A stretch of DNA of 64,000 nt from Stenomitos frigidus_A (GTDB taxonomy: Bacteria > Cyanobacteriota > Cyanobacteriia > Leptolyngbyales > Leptolyngbyaceae), in assembly GCF_963877135.1 (NCBI RefSeq), contig NZ_CAWNSW010000092.1:124001-188000 (forward strand), in the 5' to 3' direction. Shown one piece after another: positions 27,195-35,993 of this stretch; position 1 is the first letter of the stretch; every line of letters starts with the position of its first letter. A program made the position numbers and the translations under genes. The notes under the pieces were generated by a model. The model had not been told where the DNA came from. It was given only the letters and a program-made list of their open reading frames with translations, and did not search any database.

Positions 27195-28241
27195 TTACCG
27201 GGGACGAATCACCCCAGGAGCGGCGATCGCAAATCGGTTTGTTGCAGTTGCCGTATCGTAAACACCTGACCAGACAGCAAACAGATGAGCCACTAATTGA
27301 TTCATCTCCTGATCCGACAGCCCCCACAGCAACGGCATTGGGCTGCCCGCACTCCATGCCAACGGCAACCCGTTGAGACTGTTGTAGGCACCGCTTAGAG
27401 CACCCGTCAAGGCACATACAACGGGCGCAATGACACCGCTACGCGCTGCTCGCAGCAGTGACAACGTTAGATCGTTGGGTGTACTGAGAAAACAGTAGAA
27501 TGCCAGCGCAATCGCCCTGCTGTCCAAGTGAGTGGCCCGAGCCCGTAGCTGCTCGATCGCCATATGAAGCCCAGCACCCTGTTGGAGGAGGGTTTGAGCC
27601 TGCTCCAATGTGTGCATCAAATCTAGCAGGAGAGCCGTTGGATTGGCAGTACTCTGTTTCAGGTAGGCCACAGTTTGGGGCACTAATGCCAGGCGATCGA
27701 GGCGGTCTTGAAGCAACTGGGCGATCGCATAGCTGAATGCCAGCGCCCCAGCTTCAGTGCCAGGAGGACAGCGCCAAAGGTTGGCCGTTTGAACCAGTCG
27801 CTGCTGTTGGCTAGGTTCGTTGTCGTGAAAAAATAAGGTAACAGGAAGCATCGCCAGTGCGCTTTCAGCAGCGATGAAGGCGATAGGTGAGTGTGGTCGA
27901 TCCAGCACAGCACTCATTGCCATTCTGTCAGCCGCAAGGCGAACACCGATCGCTGCCATTTCAAGTTCGTTCCAACGCCCCGCTTGAACAAGCACACGAG
28001 CACAACTGATGGCGGCATTGCCCCAAGGAGTTGAAGGCGTAGAGGACGCGCTGCCTCCAGGCATGATCCCAGGGTGCCAAGCGGCAAGATTAACTGGAGC
28101 CAGCGGCGACGCCTCTTGATTGGAGGCACTAACACCCTCTGGTTTCAAAGGTTGCCTTAACCGACTGTAAGCCCCCAGCGCATCCCCCAGCGCCGCTGCC
28201 AGCAATGTTCCCTGAAAACGGCTCAATAGCGAATAGCGCAT
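27195..28241 (-). CDS. ADP-ribosylglycohydrolase-like protein, probably inactive
   Basis: A 348-residue protein. The N-terminus SRFQGTLLAAALGDALGAY and the C-terminal segment ALTGALSGAYNSLNGLPLAW match the two ends of the DraG/ARH fold. The acidic metal-binding motifs are missing: nothing like DDT follows the first helix, and GVIAPVV stands where active enzymes have GDTDT. It therefore probably binds rather than cleaves its ligand, or does something else. It lies 175 bases upstream of the HD-domain gene, on the same strand. Family call is moderate to good; function unknown. Confidence 0.72.
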   Translation of the reverse strand: MRYSLLSRFQGTLLAAALGDALGAYSRLRQPLKPEGVSASNQEASPLAPVNLAAWHPGIMPGGSASSTPSTPWGNAAISCARVLVQAGRWNELEMAAIGVRLAADRMAMSAVLDRPHSPIAFIAAESALAMLPVTLFFHDNEPSQQQRLVQTANLWRCPPGTEAGALAFSYAIAQLLQDRLDRLALVPQTVAYLKQSTANPTALLLDLMHTLEQAQTLLQQGAGLHMAIEQLRARATHLDSRAIALAFYCFLSTPNDLTLSLLRAARSGVIAPVVCALTGALSGAYNSLNGLPLAWSAGSPMPLLWGLSDQEMNQLVAHLFAVWSGVYDTATATNRFAIAAPGVIRPR

Positions 28242-28641
28242 CGATCGTCGATCGCTCCTGTTACGTCTTGCTTAAAGTGGACATCCTTGCGAGAACCATC
28301 CTGCACTGGGCGATCGTCGCAATGCGTGTGATCATCACAACAAAACGGACATTACAACAGGATCAAACCTCATGGCGCTTACCCGTTTGATGTCCTACTT
28401 CGTTTCGATCGGCCTCGCGCATTCTTTTAGAGACTCAGCCTCACTTATTGAAGCTGAGATTTAAGAAACTCTCTAGTTGCATTCGATCCTGACTCACCTA
28501 TAGTAGCTCTAGGGTAAAGTCACTGGAACGAAACCGCTCCAATGAGCGTCTTTCCTCTACCCAAGATCGGCTGATCAAACACTACTTTCACCGACTAGCA
28601 TCCTTAAACATCTTTCCATTCTTTACAGAAGGATTCCAGCA
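28242..28641. other. Divergent intergenic region with one promoter candidate
   Basis: A 400-bp gap between the ADP-ribosylglycohydrolase-like gene and the peptidoglycan-binding gene. It holds the promoter-like pair at 28477-28504. No small gene recognised. Confidence 0.5.
28477..28504 (+). promoter_or_regulatory. Sigma-70-type promoter candidate
   Basis: TTGCAT (28477-28482) and TATAGT (28499-28504) are separated by 16 bases. Transcription would start near 28511, giving a leader of about 130 bases before the peptidoglycan-binding gene. Found by eye, so chance is possible. Confidence 0.4.
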
Positions 28642-29511
28642 ATGGGCAATACGCGGGCAACTTCATCTAAGCTTCAAACGTTGACTTTTGGGCTGCTTCG
28701 CCGCACAGCCTTAAGTTTACTGGCAGTGAGCTTAGGCTATACCGCACTCGTTCACGTAACGACAGCCAGTGCTTTCAGCCAAGTCACTGGTGCCGCAACC
28801 ACCGACACTACTGGAACCGCCCCTACTAGTGACCTGATCCGTCCAACGTTGAAACCTGGCAGTCGAGGAGCAGAGGTGACTGAACTGCAAGCCGCTCTCA
28901 AGCTGTTGGGATACTACGGTGGTACCGTTGATGGGTTCTATGGTCAGAGCACCGTTTCGGCTGTTTCCCAGTTTCAGCAAGCGGCTGGTTTGGGTGCCGA
29001 TGGCATTACGGGACCCGCCACGTGGAATCGTCTTTTTCCAGCAGCAGCAGAAATCCCAAGTACATTACCCACAGCGACGGCTACAGTTCCTAATCCAGCC
29101 GTCAACACCGTGGCACCAGCCGTGAGTGGCTCAGCATCATTCCCGGTGCCAGCGGGAGCCAGTCCAACGCCTTCCAGCAGTAAACCGACCAGCAGTTCAC
29201 GCCCCGCCGCGAAGCCGGCTCCTGTCAAAGTGTCTCCAACACCAACCAAACCAGCAGCTGAAGCCCGTCCAGTCACAGCGAATACACCCACCACTGCATC
29301 CGTAACCTTGCCGACCTTAAAGCAAGGGATGAAAGGATCAGCTGTGCTGGCACTCCAAGAGCGGCTACGATCGCTCGGTCTCTTCAAAGGCACAGGTGAT
29401 GGTGTGTTTGGTGCCGAAACGTTGACCGCTGTGAAAGCCGCCCAACGCCGCTTCAAGCTTGAGCCGGATGGAGTGGTTGGTGCAGCGACCTGGAGTGCGC
29501 TACTCCGATAG
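28642..29511 (+). CDS. Secreted protein with two peptidoglycan-binding domains
   Basis: A 289-residue protein with a long signal-peptide-like start (TALSLLAVSLGYTALVH, ending near ASA). Two PG_binding_1 domains follow: about 70-130 (LKPGSRGAEVTELQAALKLL and DGITGPATWNRL) and about 222-288 (LKQGMKGSAVLALQERLRSL and DGVVGAATWSALL). A proline/serine/threonine-rich linker joins them. There is no catalytic domain, so it probably binds the cell wall as an adaptor or anchor. AGAAGGA eight bases before the ATG supports the start. Confidence 0.9.
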   Translation: MGNTRATSSKLQTLTFGLLRRTALSLLAVSLGYTALVHVTTASAFSQVTGAATTDTTGTAPTSDLIRPTLKPGSRGAEVTELQAALKLLGYYGGTVDGFYGQSTVSAVSQFQQAAGLGADGITGPATWNRLFPAAAEIPSTLPTATATVPNPAVNTVAPAVSGSASFPVPAGASPTPSSSKPTSSSRPAAKPAPVKVSPTPTKPAAEARPVTANTPTTASVTLPTLKQGMKGSAVLALQERLRSLGLFKGTGDGVFGAETLTAVKAAQRRFKLEPDGVVGAATWSALLR

Positions 29512-29769
29512 TACCGAGATTGCAGTTGAAAGATGGCCTGAGATTCAGTAGATTTCGCGTAGCTACAAGGTCTGTTCTGTCCATAGACTGAGTAAGCGAT
29601 CGCACCCCGCCCGTTGTTGCACGGGTGACTTTGGCAACCGTCAGCAAATCTGCCAATTGAGCGCAGCTGTTGCACGGTTTTGACATCCGCTGTCAGGCAA
29701 CTGTTGGCAGCTAACGGTGAGTACTGGCACTGAGCAACGGTCTGGCAGTCTTGAAGTCTTGAAGCATTT

Positions 29770-30324
29770 ATGGCTAAGCGACAGCGATCGGCACTAGCAA
29801 AGCAAAGCCTCACTCAAGAGCTAGAGTCTGAAAAGCAACTCTCTGAAGAGGCTAACACAGCCAAAAGTGAGTTTCTTGCCAACATGAGCCATGAATTACG
29901 AACCCCTCTGACGGGCATTTTGGGCTTTTCTAGCTTGCTGCTCAAGCAAATCTTTGGGCCTCTGAACACAAAACAGCAACAGTACGTCGAGAATACTGCG
30001 GCTTGTGGCGAACACTTAGGGACGGTGACGCTGACGGTTGAAAAGACTGACGGCAGAAGGCTAAAGGATAAAAACACCTTTTTCATCTGCTTTCATGTTG
30101 CTGATACAGGGATTGGTATTGCACAACAGGATATCCCCATACTGTTTCAGCCCTTTCAACAGCTTGATAGCGGGCTCGATAAAAAATACCAGGGCATTGG
30201 TATAGGGCTGGCACTTGCCCGTAAATTGGCTCAACAGCACGGTGGCGACTTGACTGTGACGTCCGAGCCTGGGCGTGGTAGGTGCTTTAGCCTGAGTTTG
30301 CCACTGGAAGACGGTGTTTCATAG
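29770..30324 (+). pseudogene. Histidine kinase remnant lacking the N-box region
   Basis: 184 residues. The HisKA part is good: AKSEFLANMSHELRTPLTGIL with the phospho-accepting histidine, then YVENTAACGEHL. Next comes GTVTLTV, which normally follows the N-box of the ATPase domain, then the G-boxes VADTGIGI and YQGIGIGLALA. Roughly a hundred residues between the two halves, including the ATP-binding asparagine box, are missing without a frameshift. The segment EKTDGRRLKDKN at about 92-103 is coded by STRR-like sequence. No sensor domain precedes it. It is probably non-functional as a kinase, though a phospho-accepting stub could persist. No response regulator is adjacent. Confidence 0.75.
30043..30075. 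repeat. STRR-like insert in the histidine kinase remnant
   Basis: The run GACGGCAGAAGGCTAAAGGATAAA resembles intergenic heptamer repeats and the insert at 9452-9512 in the SNF2 gene. It is in frame. Confidence 0.5.
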
Positions 30325-30394
30325 CAGGCATTGGAAAATAGCTGACAACGGTTTTAGGAGCATGGATTAAATAAAAGCGGTAAATTGTCTGCCG

Positions 30395-30422
30395 GTAGGG
30401 GCGTTTCGCGAAGCGCCCCTAC
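30395..30422. terminator. Bidirectional hairpin between convergent genes
   Basis: GTAGGGGCG (30395-30403) pairs with CGCCCCTAC (30414-30422), and the loop itself contains TTCGCGAA. It stands between the histidine kinase remnant and the amidohydrolase, which converge here. Similar GTAGGGGCG hairpins occur at 31815-31842 and 48432-48450. Confidence 0.6.
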
Positions 30423-30447
30423 GATCGTTAATCGCCCTGAAGCCAGT

Positions 30448-31704
30448 TTAGATTGGCATTATTTCTGAGTGGCTAGTTTGCAGTACAGTCGCTTTCTCTG
30501 CTTGCCACAAAACCTTGCCCTGGTAAACCGTTGCCAACACATCTTCTGGCGTCACCCGCGTCACGATCGAGGCTGGGATGTGTTGACTCGATCGCAGATG
30601 GGGCTGATGAAAATTCAGCACAGTATAATCAGCCGGCAAGCCAGTAGCCAAATAGCCATAGGTATCGCCCCCCAACACAGGACGAATATTGCTAGTCACC
30701 ATTTTGAGTATGGCCTGTGGCGCGGGTTCTTTGGCATTCCCAAACTGACTCTTTGCCACCTTGTAGGTAAAATCTAACTCGGCCAATAAGTTAGGGCTGT
30801 TGAGCAAGCCGTTATCCGTCCCTAAAAGCAGATTGGCGTTGCTTTGCAGCAATGGTGCAATGGGAGGCAGCGGTAAACCAAGATTGGCATTTGCCCGTGG
30901 GTTAAGGACAACATTCACCTGCTGCTGTGAAAGTAAGGCAATGTCGTCTGCGTTGGCGACGGTTGCATGGATCACCAGGTGCGGCTGATAGAGCTCTAAC
31001 GCTCGTTCGAGGTCGCCGCGGCCTGTTAGCGCCAGACTCACGTCCCGATAGCCCTCGTTCTCTAAGCAGTGGATGGCACGCAACTGCTGCTGCTGGGCGG
31101 TGAGCTGATAAATTTCGAGCCATGCTGCATCGGTCAGATCGTTCATGGTGCTTTCGGAAAACCCGTCTGCGATCGCCAAGACAGCTTTCAGTTCCGCGAT
31201 CGCCTCCTTGGTCAGCCCCACCTGGTTTTGCTGTAGCTCAGCGGCTGTAAACGGCAGTTGGTTGAATTGCCCCAAAATGATCGATCGCACTCCCGTTGCC
31301 TCAGAGGCACGCCGAAGCAATTGCGAGCCGTACACGCCTTGTTCCCGAAAATCAAGATGCCCGATCGTGCCCGTACGAGCCATGTAGTGCAGATGGTTTG
31401 TCATCTGCCTGAGATGGTCTGCCTCTGGCTGTTGAGCCAAGCGACGATACTTGTAGCCATCGGGCCGAAAGAAGCCCTGCTCCAGGGTCATCCCCGTCGC
31501 GCCGTCAGGAGCAATCGCATCTCCTAGATGGGTATGGCTGTTGTACATCCCCGGCAGAATGACCAGGGCGCCCTGGTCGATCGTCTGACAGGGCGCACCG
31601 AGCACAATGGCTGCGATCGTGTCACCTTTGACCGTAAAGCGGTGACAGTGATGCGGTTCTAAGTCAGGACCGTGCAAAATAATACAGTTGGTCAGTTCTA
31701 ACAT
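30448..31704 (-). CDS. Amidohydrolase superfamily metal-dependent hydrolase
   Basis: A 418-residue cytosine-deaminase-like amidohydrolase. The metal motif H-x-H is in YNSHTHLGDAIAPDG, a later histidine is in LVIHATVANADDI, and the catalytic aspartate is in LLLGTDNGLLN. The N-terminal residues form the composite beta sandwich (ALVILPGMYNSHTH). Members remove amino or amide groups from purines, pyrimidines, hydantoins and similar rings. It is followed upstream on the same strand by a CodB-like permease and a divergent AsnC regulator, so a nucleobase-like substrate taken up by that permease is likely. Exact substrate unknown. Confidence 0.87.
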   Translation of the reverse strand: MLELTNCIILHGPDLEPHHCHRFTVKGDTIAAIVLGAPCQTIDQGALVILPGMYNSHTHLGDAIAPDGATGMTLEQGFFRPDGYKYRRLAQQPEADHLRQMTNHLHYMARTGTIGHLDFREQGVYGSQLLRRASEATGVRSIILGQFNQLPFTAAELQQNQVGLTKEAIAELKAVLAIADGFSESTMNDLTDAAWLEIYQLTAQQQQLRAIHCLENEGYRDVSLALTGRGDLERALELYQPHLVIHATVANADDIALLSQQQVNVVLNPRANANLGLPLPPIAPLLQSNANLLLGTDNGLLNSPNLLAELDFTYKVAKSQFGNAKEPAPQAILKMVTSNIRPVLGGDTYGYLATGLPADYTVLNFHQPHLRSSQHIPASIVTRVTPEDVLATVYQGKVLWQAEKATVLQTSHSEIMPI

Positions 31705-31752
31705 AGAGCCGTTTTTGGTGAGGACTGGCTAAAAAACAACGGCAAAGTTTGG

Positions 31753-31787
31753 ATTAGCGTTCAGCGTTTAGCGTTCAGCATTTAGGA
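31753..31787. repeat. STRR, GTTCAGC-type heptamers
   Basis: Five seven-base units in a row: GATTAGC, GTTCAGC, GTTTAGC, GTTCAGC, ATTTAGG. Confidence 0.75.
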
Positions 31788-31846
31788 ACAAGCATTTAAT
31801 CACTCCGGCATTTCCCGTAGGGGCGCACGCCCGTGCGCCCCTAACT
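31785..31846. repeat. Dispersed hairpin repeat, copy 1
   Basis: A segment beginning GGAACA and containing ATTTAATCACTCCGGCATTT, followed by a GTAGGGGCGCACG / CGTGCGCCCCTA hairpin. A second, inverted copy lies at 48424-48487. Outside these copies the flanks are unrelated. Confidence 0.75.
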
Positions 31847-32043
31847 GCAAAGAATTTGTCGATTTTATTTCATCCACGATCCTTAGAGAAAAGCTGATGG
31901 CTGACGGCTGATAGCTTAAACCCATGACGTTATTTCTTGACAGCGCCTAAGGCCGAAATGAAACGGTTTGTAGTGGATGAAAAGGCCTCAAGAGAGACGA
32001 TCGCAGTGGAGGCTGGGATGTGGCTACTCCCGTGTGGAACTGC

Positions 32044-33336
32044 TTACCGGAGCGATCGTTCAGGCATCACCTTAACCAGGAGTGCATACAAAGCAGCCGC
32101 AACAATAATGCCATTAATGGGCGGTACACCAAAGGACAATTGACCGGAAACGAACGCAGTCGTAGCAGCGACAACGTAGGCGATAATGCCCGCCCAGTTA
32201 AACGCAGGCAGCGGCGACTCCAAAGACGGAAATTCGCTCCGATGTTTGAGCCAGAAATCAACCATGATGATGCCGCCGACGGGTGGAATCACCGATCCCA
32301 GGAAGATCAGATAGGGAATGACCTGGCTGTAAATCCCGCTGAGTGCCAGAAAGTAAGCAAAGGTTGAACCACCCAAGACAAAAAGAGTCCGCTTTGTGGT
32401 GCGAAAGAAGTTAGCACCCGCCATAGAAAACGCGTAAATGGTGTTGTCTTGAGTCGTCCAAACGTTGAGAATCAGCAGAATTAGACCCCAAAACAAAAGT
32501 CCTTGCTTTGCCATGGCCTGGATAATGTCTTCACTGCCGTACACCAGGGTGCAAAACGCACCTGCAAAAACGAGGATGCCATTGATGCCAAGGAAGGCGA
32601 ACAGAGTGCTGCTGATCGCATTTTTGCCCGTATCAGCAAAGCGGCTCCAGTTTGTCGCTTGAGTGCCACCAGAGATAAAGGTACCAATGACTACGGCAAG
32701 ACCCGCAGAAAATTCCAATGGTTTCGTGGGTTGGATGGCCTGCAATTGAGCGAAGCTGCCCCCATCTTTCACCGCAATGCCTAAACTGATGGCTAACAGC
32801 ACCAGCATGGCTGGGACGGCAAGACGGCTCAGCCAATCCATTGCTTTGTAACCGAAATAGGCAGTGGCACAAAAGCCATAAGTGAAAATCAAGATCACCA
32901 ACCAATTGAGCGATTCGGGTAGCCCAATCAATTTATTGAGAGCTTGAGCGACAAACGCGTTAGTGACCGCATACCAACCGATTTGGGTAATACCTAAAAT
33001 GAAATCAACCCAACGAGAACCGATGCTGCCAAAGCTAAAGCGTGCCATCAAGACAGTCGCCAGCCCACTTTTCTGCGCAATGTAGCCCAATGCCGCACAG
33101 TAACCGCCCAAAACTAGATTACCAATGACAATCAGCAGAATTAAGTCTGGAAAGAACTTGAAGCCTGGACCAATTTGTCCACCCGCAATTAATGTTGTGG
33201 AGGTAAAGGCAAAGCCCATCAGCAGCGGTGCTAAAGACCAGATAGAGCGACGGGCCTCTAACGGCACTGTACTCAGAGGGTAGTCTTCTTTCTGGGACGA
33301 TCCCTCAGCAATTTTCGGTTCAAGGGTTGCACTCAT
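32044..33336 (-). CDS. Cytosine/purine permease family transporter (CodB-like)
   Basis: A 430-residue NCS1 transporter with about twelve membrane helices. Family features include FAFTSTTLIAGGQIGPG near the start, SFGSIGSRWVDFILGITQIGWYAV and NWSRFADTGK in the middle. NCS1 members import cytosine, purines, allantoin, hydantoins or thiamine with protons or sodium. I prefer the ATG at 33336 (MSATLEP) over a GTG nine bases upstream. It lies upstream of the amidohydrolase on the same strand and divergent from an AsnC-type regulator. Uptake of the amidohydrolase substrate is the simplest reading. Confidence 0.9.
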   Translation of the reverse strand: MSATLEPKIAEGSSQKEDYPLSTVPLEARRSIWSLAPLLMGFAFTSTTLIAGGQIGPGFKFFPDLILLIVIGNLVLGGYCAALGYIAQKSGLATVLMARFSFGSIGSRWVDFILGITQIGWYAVTNAFVAQALNKLIGLPESLNWLVILIFTYGFCATAYFGYKAMDWLSRLAVPAMLVLLAISLGIAVKDGGSFAQLQAIQPTKPLEFSAGLAVVIGTFISGGTQATNWSRFADTGKNAISSTLFAFLGINGILVFAGAFCTLVYGSEDIIQAMAKQGLLFWGLILLILNVWTTQDNTIYAFSMAGANFFRTTKRTLFVLGGSTFAYFLALSGIYSQVIPYLIFLGSVIPPVGGIIMVDFWLKHRSEFPSLESPLPAFNWAGIIAYVVAATTAFVSGQLSFGVPPINGIIVAAALYALLVKVMPERSLR

Positions 33337-33633
33337 CGGAAACACCGTTTGTTTGTTGCTGGTATCTTAAAAAGGCTGTCAGCAGGGTTCTGTATTCTCT
33401 ACTACGGTAAGATTGCCTTTAGAGGTGACTGTTTCACGAAAACGATCAGTTTCTAGTCTATTACCTACCGATTCCTGACATTGCCTCCAAGATTTACAGA
33501 AATCCTTACCGATATGTCTCCTGAAGCATCGATCCATGTACTCTGTACCCCAACAATTCCAATGGGCAGGTAGCTCATCAATGAGCGCAAAGTAATGATT
33601 AGACTGAATTAATCAGTTCAAAGTGAGGTGATA

Positions 33634-34140
33634 ATGCCAGCACCCATGAACGGTTCCAATGAACCGCAAGCTCATCTCCAAGAGCAGCACTTTGAGGTCG
33701 ATCGGCTGGATATCGAAATTATGGGACTGCTCCAACAAGATGGACGCATGCCCTATAGCCTGATTAGTCGAACATTAGAGGTTTCAGAAGCAACGATTCG
33801 GTATCGGATCAAACGGCTGATTGAGGAGAAAGTGATTGCTATTACGGCTTACATCAACTACGAAAAACTAAAGTTTTCTAGCATCGCCTGCATTGAGTTA
33901 GAAGTCACACCCGCCTTTTTTAAGGAAACAGTGCTCATACTAGCTGACATGGCGAAAGTGAGTTTTTTGGCGGTTGTGACGGGGCAGACTAATATTACGC
34001 TCGAATATGTGTATGAAGATAATGACGACTTAATACGCTTTTTGAACGATCTAAAAAGCATGGAAGATGTCACACAAGTAACTTCCAGAATCATGCTCAA
34101 AGTGTATAAGTCTCAATACCCGATTCAGCTAAAGCGCTAA
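33634..34140 (+). CDS. Lrp/AsnC family transcriptional regulator
   Basis: A 168-residue regulator. An N-terminal winged HTH (EIMGLLQQDGRMPYSLISRTLEVSEATIRYRIKRL) is followed by a RAM ligand-binding domain (about 75-150). The ATG at 33634 has GAGG six bases before it; a GTG at 33628 overlaps that site and is less likely. It is divergent from the permease across about 297 bases, the usual arrangement for a local regulator. The ligand is probably the transported compound or a product of it, by inference. Confidence 0.92.
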   Translation: MPAPMNGSNEPQAHLQEQHFEVDRLDIEIMGLLQQDGRMPYSLISRTLEVSEATIRYRIKRLIEEKVIAITAYINYEKLKFSSIACIELEVTPAFFKETVLILADMAKVSFLAVVTGQTNITLEYVYEDNDDLIRFLNDLKSMEDVTQVTSRIMLKVYKSQYPIQLKR

Positions 34141-34224
34141 ACCGAATGAGCCATTGACCGCCCTTCAGTAAGGCATGACGCTATTAGCATTCTTACCCTT
34201 TATATGTCCCTACTTGAATCATCG

Positions 34225-34889
34225 TTATGCGGTTTTTGCCAAAGGGGACTGTTCATATTGGGTGAGCAGATCTGCTGGATCGTTGTAGATGGCGATCGCG
34301 CCAGCTAATTGAGCATCACTAAAACCACCACACCGAACTGCAATCGTGCGCACTCCAGCTTGATTAGCCGCTTCAATATCAAACGGTGTGTCGCCTAGCA
34401 TCACTACTACATGGGGTTCCCACTGTCCTTTCTGCAACGCTGCGTTAACAATATCAGGGGATGGTTTGGAAGCCTCTGCATCGTTCGATGTCGTTGCTTC
34501 GGGCAGCAAAGTATCGACTTGCGCCACTTTCAGCAACACTTCAAGCTCTTCTGTCGTAGCCGAACTAGTCACAAGCAGGTGTAGCCCAGAGGCTTGCAGC
34601 TTTTGGAGAAGTGCTCGACTGCCGGGGGAGGCTGTTAGCTGAGACGCAAACTTAGTCAGAATCAGCTCTTTGCGGCGATCGCCGATCGCTTTGCCGAGGC
34701 CATCCTTATCATTTACGCTGGTACCAGCATTGGAATGACCTGATCACCTCCCATGCCGATGAGCGATCGTACCGTTTCATAAGGCACTGTGTGGTCATAA
34801 GCCGCGAATGCCTCTACCCACGCATGGGCATGGGCATCATTGCTCAACACCGTACCATCAACATCCAAAAGAACACCCTTCAACGTCAT
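34225..34889 (-). pseudogene. HAD-superfamily phosphatase broken by a frameshift
   Basis: Translation from the ATG at 34889 gives MTLKGVLLDVDGTVLSND, the HAD motif I with its DxDGT, and runs to a stop at 34713-34715. A different frame then continues without break from VNDKDGLGKAIGDRR through LLVTSSATTEELE (motif II) and PDIVNAALQKG to VVMLGDTPFDIEAANQAG (motif IV), ending at 34225. The two parts join into one ordinary HAD phosphatase of about 220 residues if the frame shifts near 34715. Motifs I, II and IV are intact, so the lesion is recent or a sequencing error. It follows the acyltransferase gene by 41 bases on the same strand. Confidence 0.85.
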
Positions 34890-34930
34890 GTCAAACGCCT
34901 CTCATCACAATCTCGATCGTCGCACTGTAC

Positions 34931-35989
34931 TCAGCCCGATTCATCATCTGATTGGCAGATCTCCACCCTTTCACTACCCTTTCGCCGCAGTTGATCAATC
35001 ACCGTTTGTAGCTGTGATCGCAGTGCCGCTGCCATTTGATAGGTTGTGCGTGTTGACGTTTGCTTCGCGTCGGGTGCCGCTTGCTCCCATGGTTGCTGGA
35101 TAGGCTGTATGTGGTACTGCAAACGAGTGCGCATTGCCCAAACACCCATTGAGGGAAACAGCACAAAGACCAGCACGAGTGGCGACAGCGGAAACAGTGG
35201 CATACCTAACCAGCGAGCCAGCCAGGGTAGGTTGAGCGTCAAAGGATGCAGCAACTCACTACCGATGCAGACGACAGGCAGTACTGGCACACGATCGCGC
35301 AGGCTGAGGCGCAAAAAGCTGGGATCAAACGTTGCCAGTTGATACCGTTGCTGCCAACCTTTACTCAACCCCCGCCAACTCTCAGGTGCGTAAAGCAAAA
35401 CGCGTGCCTTGGCATGACTGGTATGAGTTGTCACAGCAAGACTTTGTCGCTCGGCTCTTACACCGCCCAGCACGTGTGCCCAGCCCCGTGGTAACCACCA
35501 CATGAGCCAGGGATGATCAAAAAAGATCGGGTGTGCCAGCGGCTGTACAGACCAATCGCGTTGTCGGCTCAGCAACAGACCTAAGCTCACAAAATCCCAC
35601 GGGAAGCACATGCCTGCGTGGTTCATCGCTACAAGCAGCGGCCCGTTTGCAGGCAGCCGCTCAAGACCATGCAGGGTGGCACGAAAATAACGATCGACGA
35701 TCGGCGTCAAGATTTCTTCCTGAAACGCTTTTTGATACACCGGATCGGGTTCGGTAGTCAAGATCGGTGCAGACGGTTGAACCAGCGATCGCACCTGCAG
35801 CCGCAACCAGCGCAGCGCCAGCGCCAGGTAAAACCCACCTGGCAGTAAAAAGAGCCCGTACTCCAACCCGTTCCAGCCGTTCACATCGGGCTTGTAGTGC
35901 TGCCAATGGCGATTAAACAGAATCAGCCATCCGGGAGGATACCAGAGACAAAACCAATCAAACCAACCAAAGCGATAGGGCTGAATCAA
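34931..35989 (-). CDS. Glycerophospholipid acyltransferase-like protein
   Basis: A 352-residue membrane-associated protein of the PlsC/LPLAT type. One or two hydrophobic segments at 20-60 precede the domain. The catalytic histidine region is MNHAGMCFPWDF, where seven residues separate H and D instead of the usual four. The second motif reads YAPESWRGLSKG instead of the usual FPEGTR. A hydrophobic stretch LFPLSPLVLVFVLFPS lies late. It may acylate a lipid or carotenoid-like acceptor, or be a divergent acyltransferase. It begins four bases after the rpaA stop and is followed by the broken HAD gene, so all three lie in one transcription unit. Confidence 0.78.
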   Translation of the reverse strand: MIQPYRFGWFDWFCLWYPPGWLILFNRHWQHYKPDVNGWNGLEYGLFLLPGGFYLALALRWLRLQVRSLVQPSAPILTTEPDPVYQKAFQEEILTPIVDRYFRATLHGLERLPANGPLLVAMNHAGMCFPWDFVSLGLLLSRQRDWSVQPLAHPIFFDHPWLMWWLPRGWAHVLGGVRAERQSLAVTTHTSHAKARVLLYAPESWRGLSKGWQQRYQLATFDPSFLRLSLRDRVPVLPVVCIGSELLHPLTLNLPWLARWLGMPLFPLSPLVLVFVLFPSMGVWAMRTRLQYHIQPIQQPWEQAAPDAKQTSTRTTYQMAAALRSQLQTVIDQLRRKGSERVEICQSDDESG

Positions 35990-35993
35990 CGCA

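Larger units (their letters stand above)
31705..32043. other. Intergenic region filled with STRRs and a hairpin repeat
   Basis: Between the permease and amidohydrolase genes. It holds heptamers of the form GTTCAGC/GTTTAGC (about 31753-31787), a hairpin repeat (31790-31846) and GCTGATG/GCTGACG/GCTGATA heptamers (about 31891-31914). No gene is recognised. The repeats separate two genes that probably once lay closer. Confidence 0.65.
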
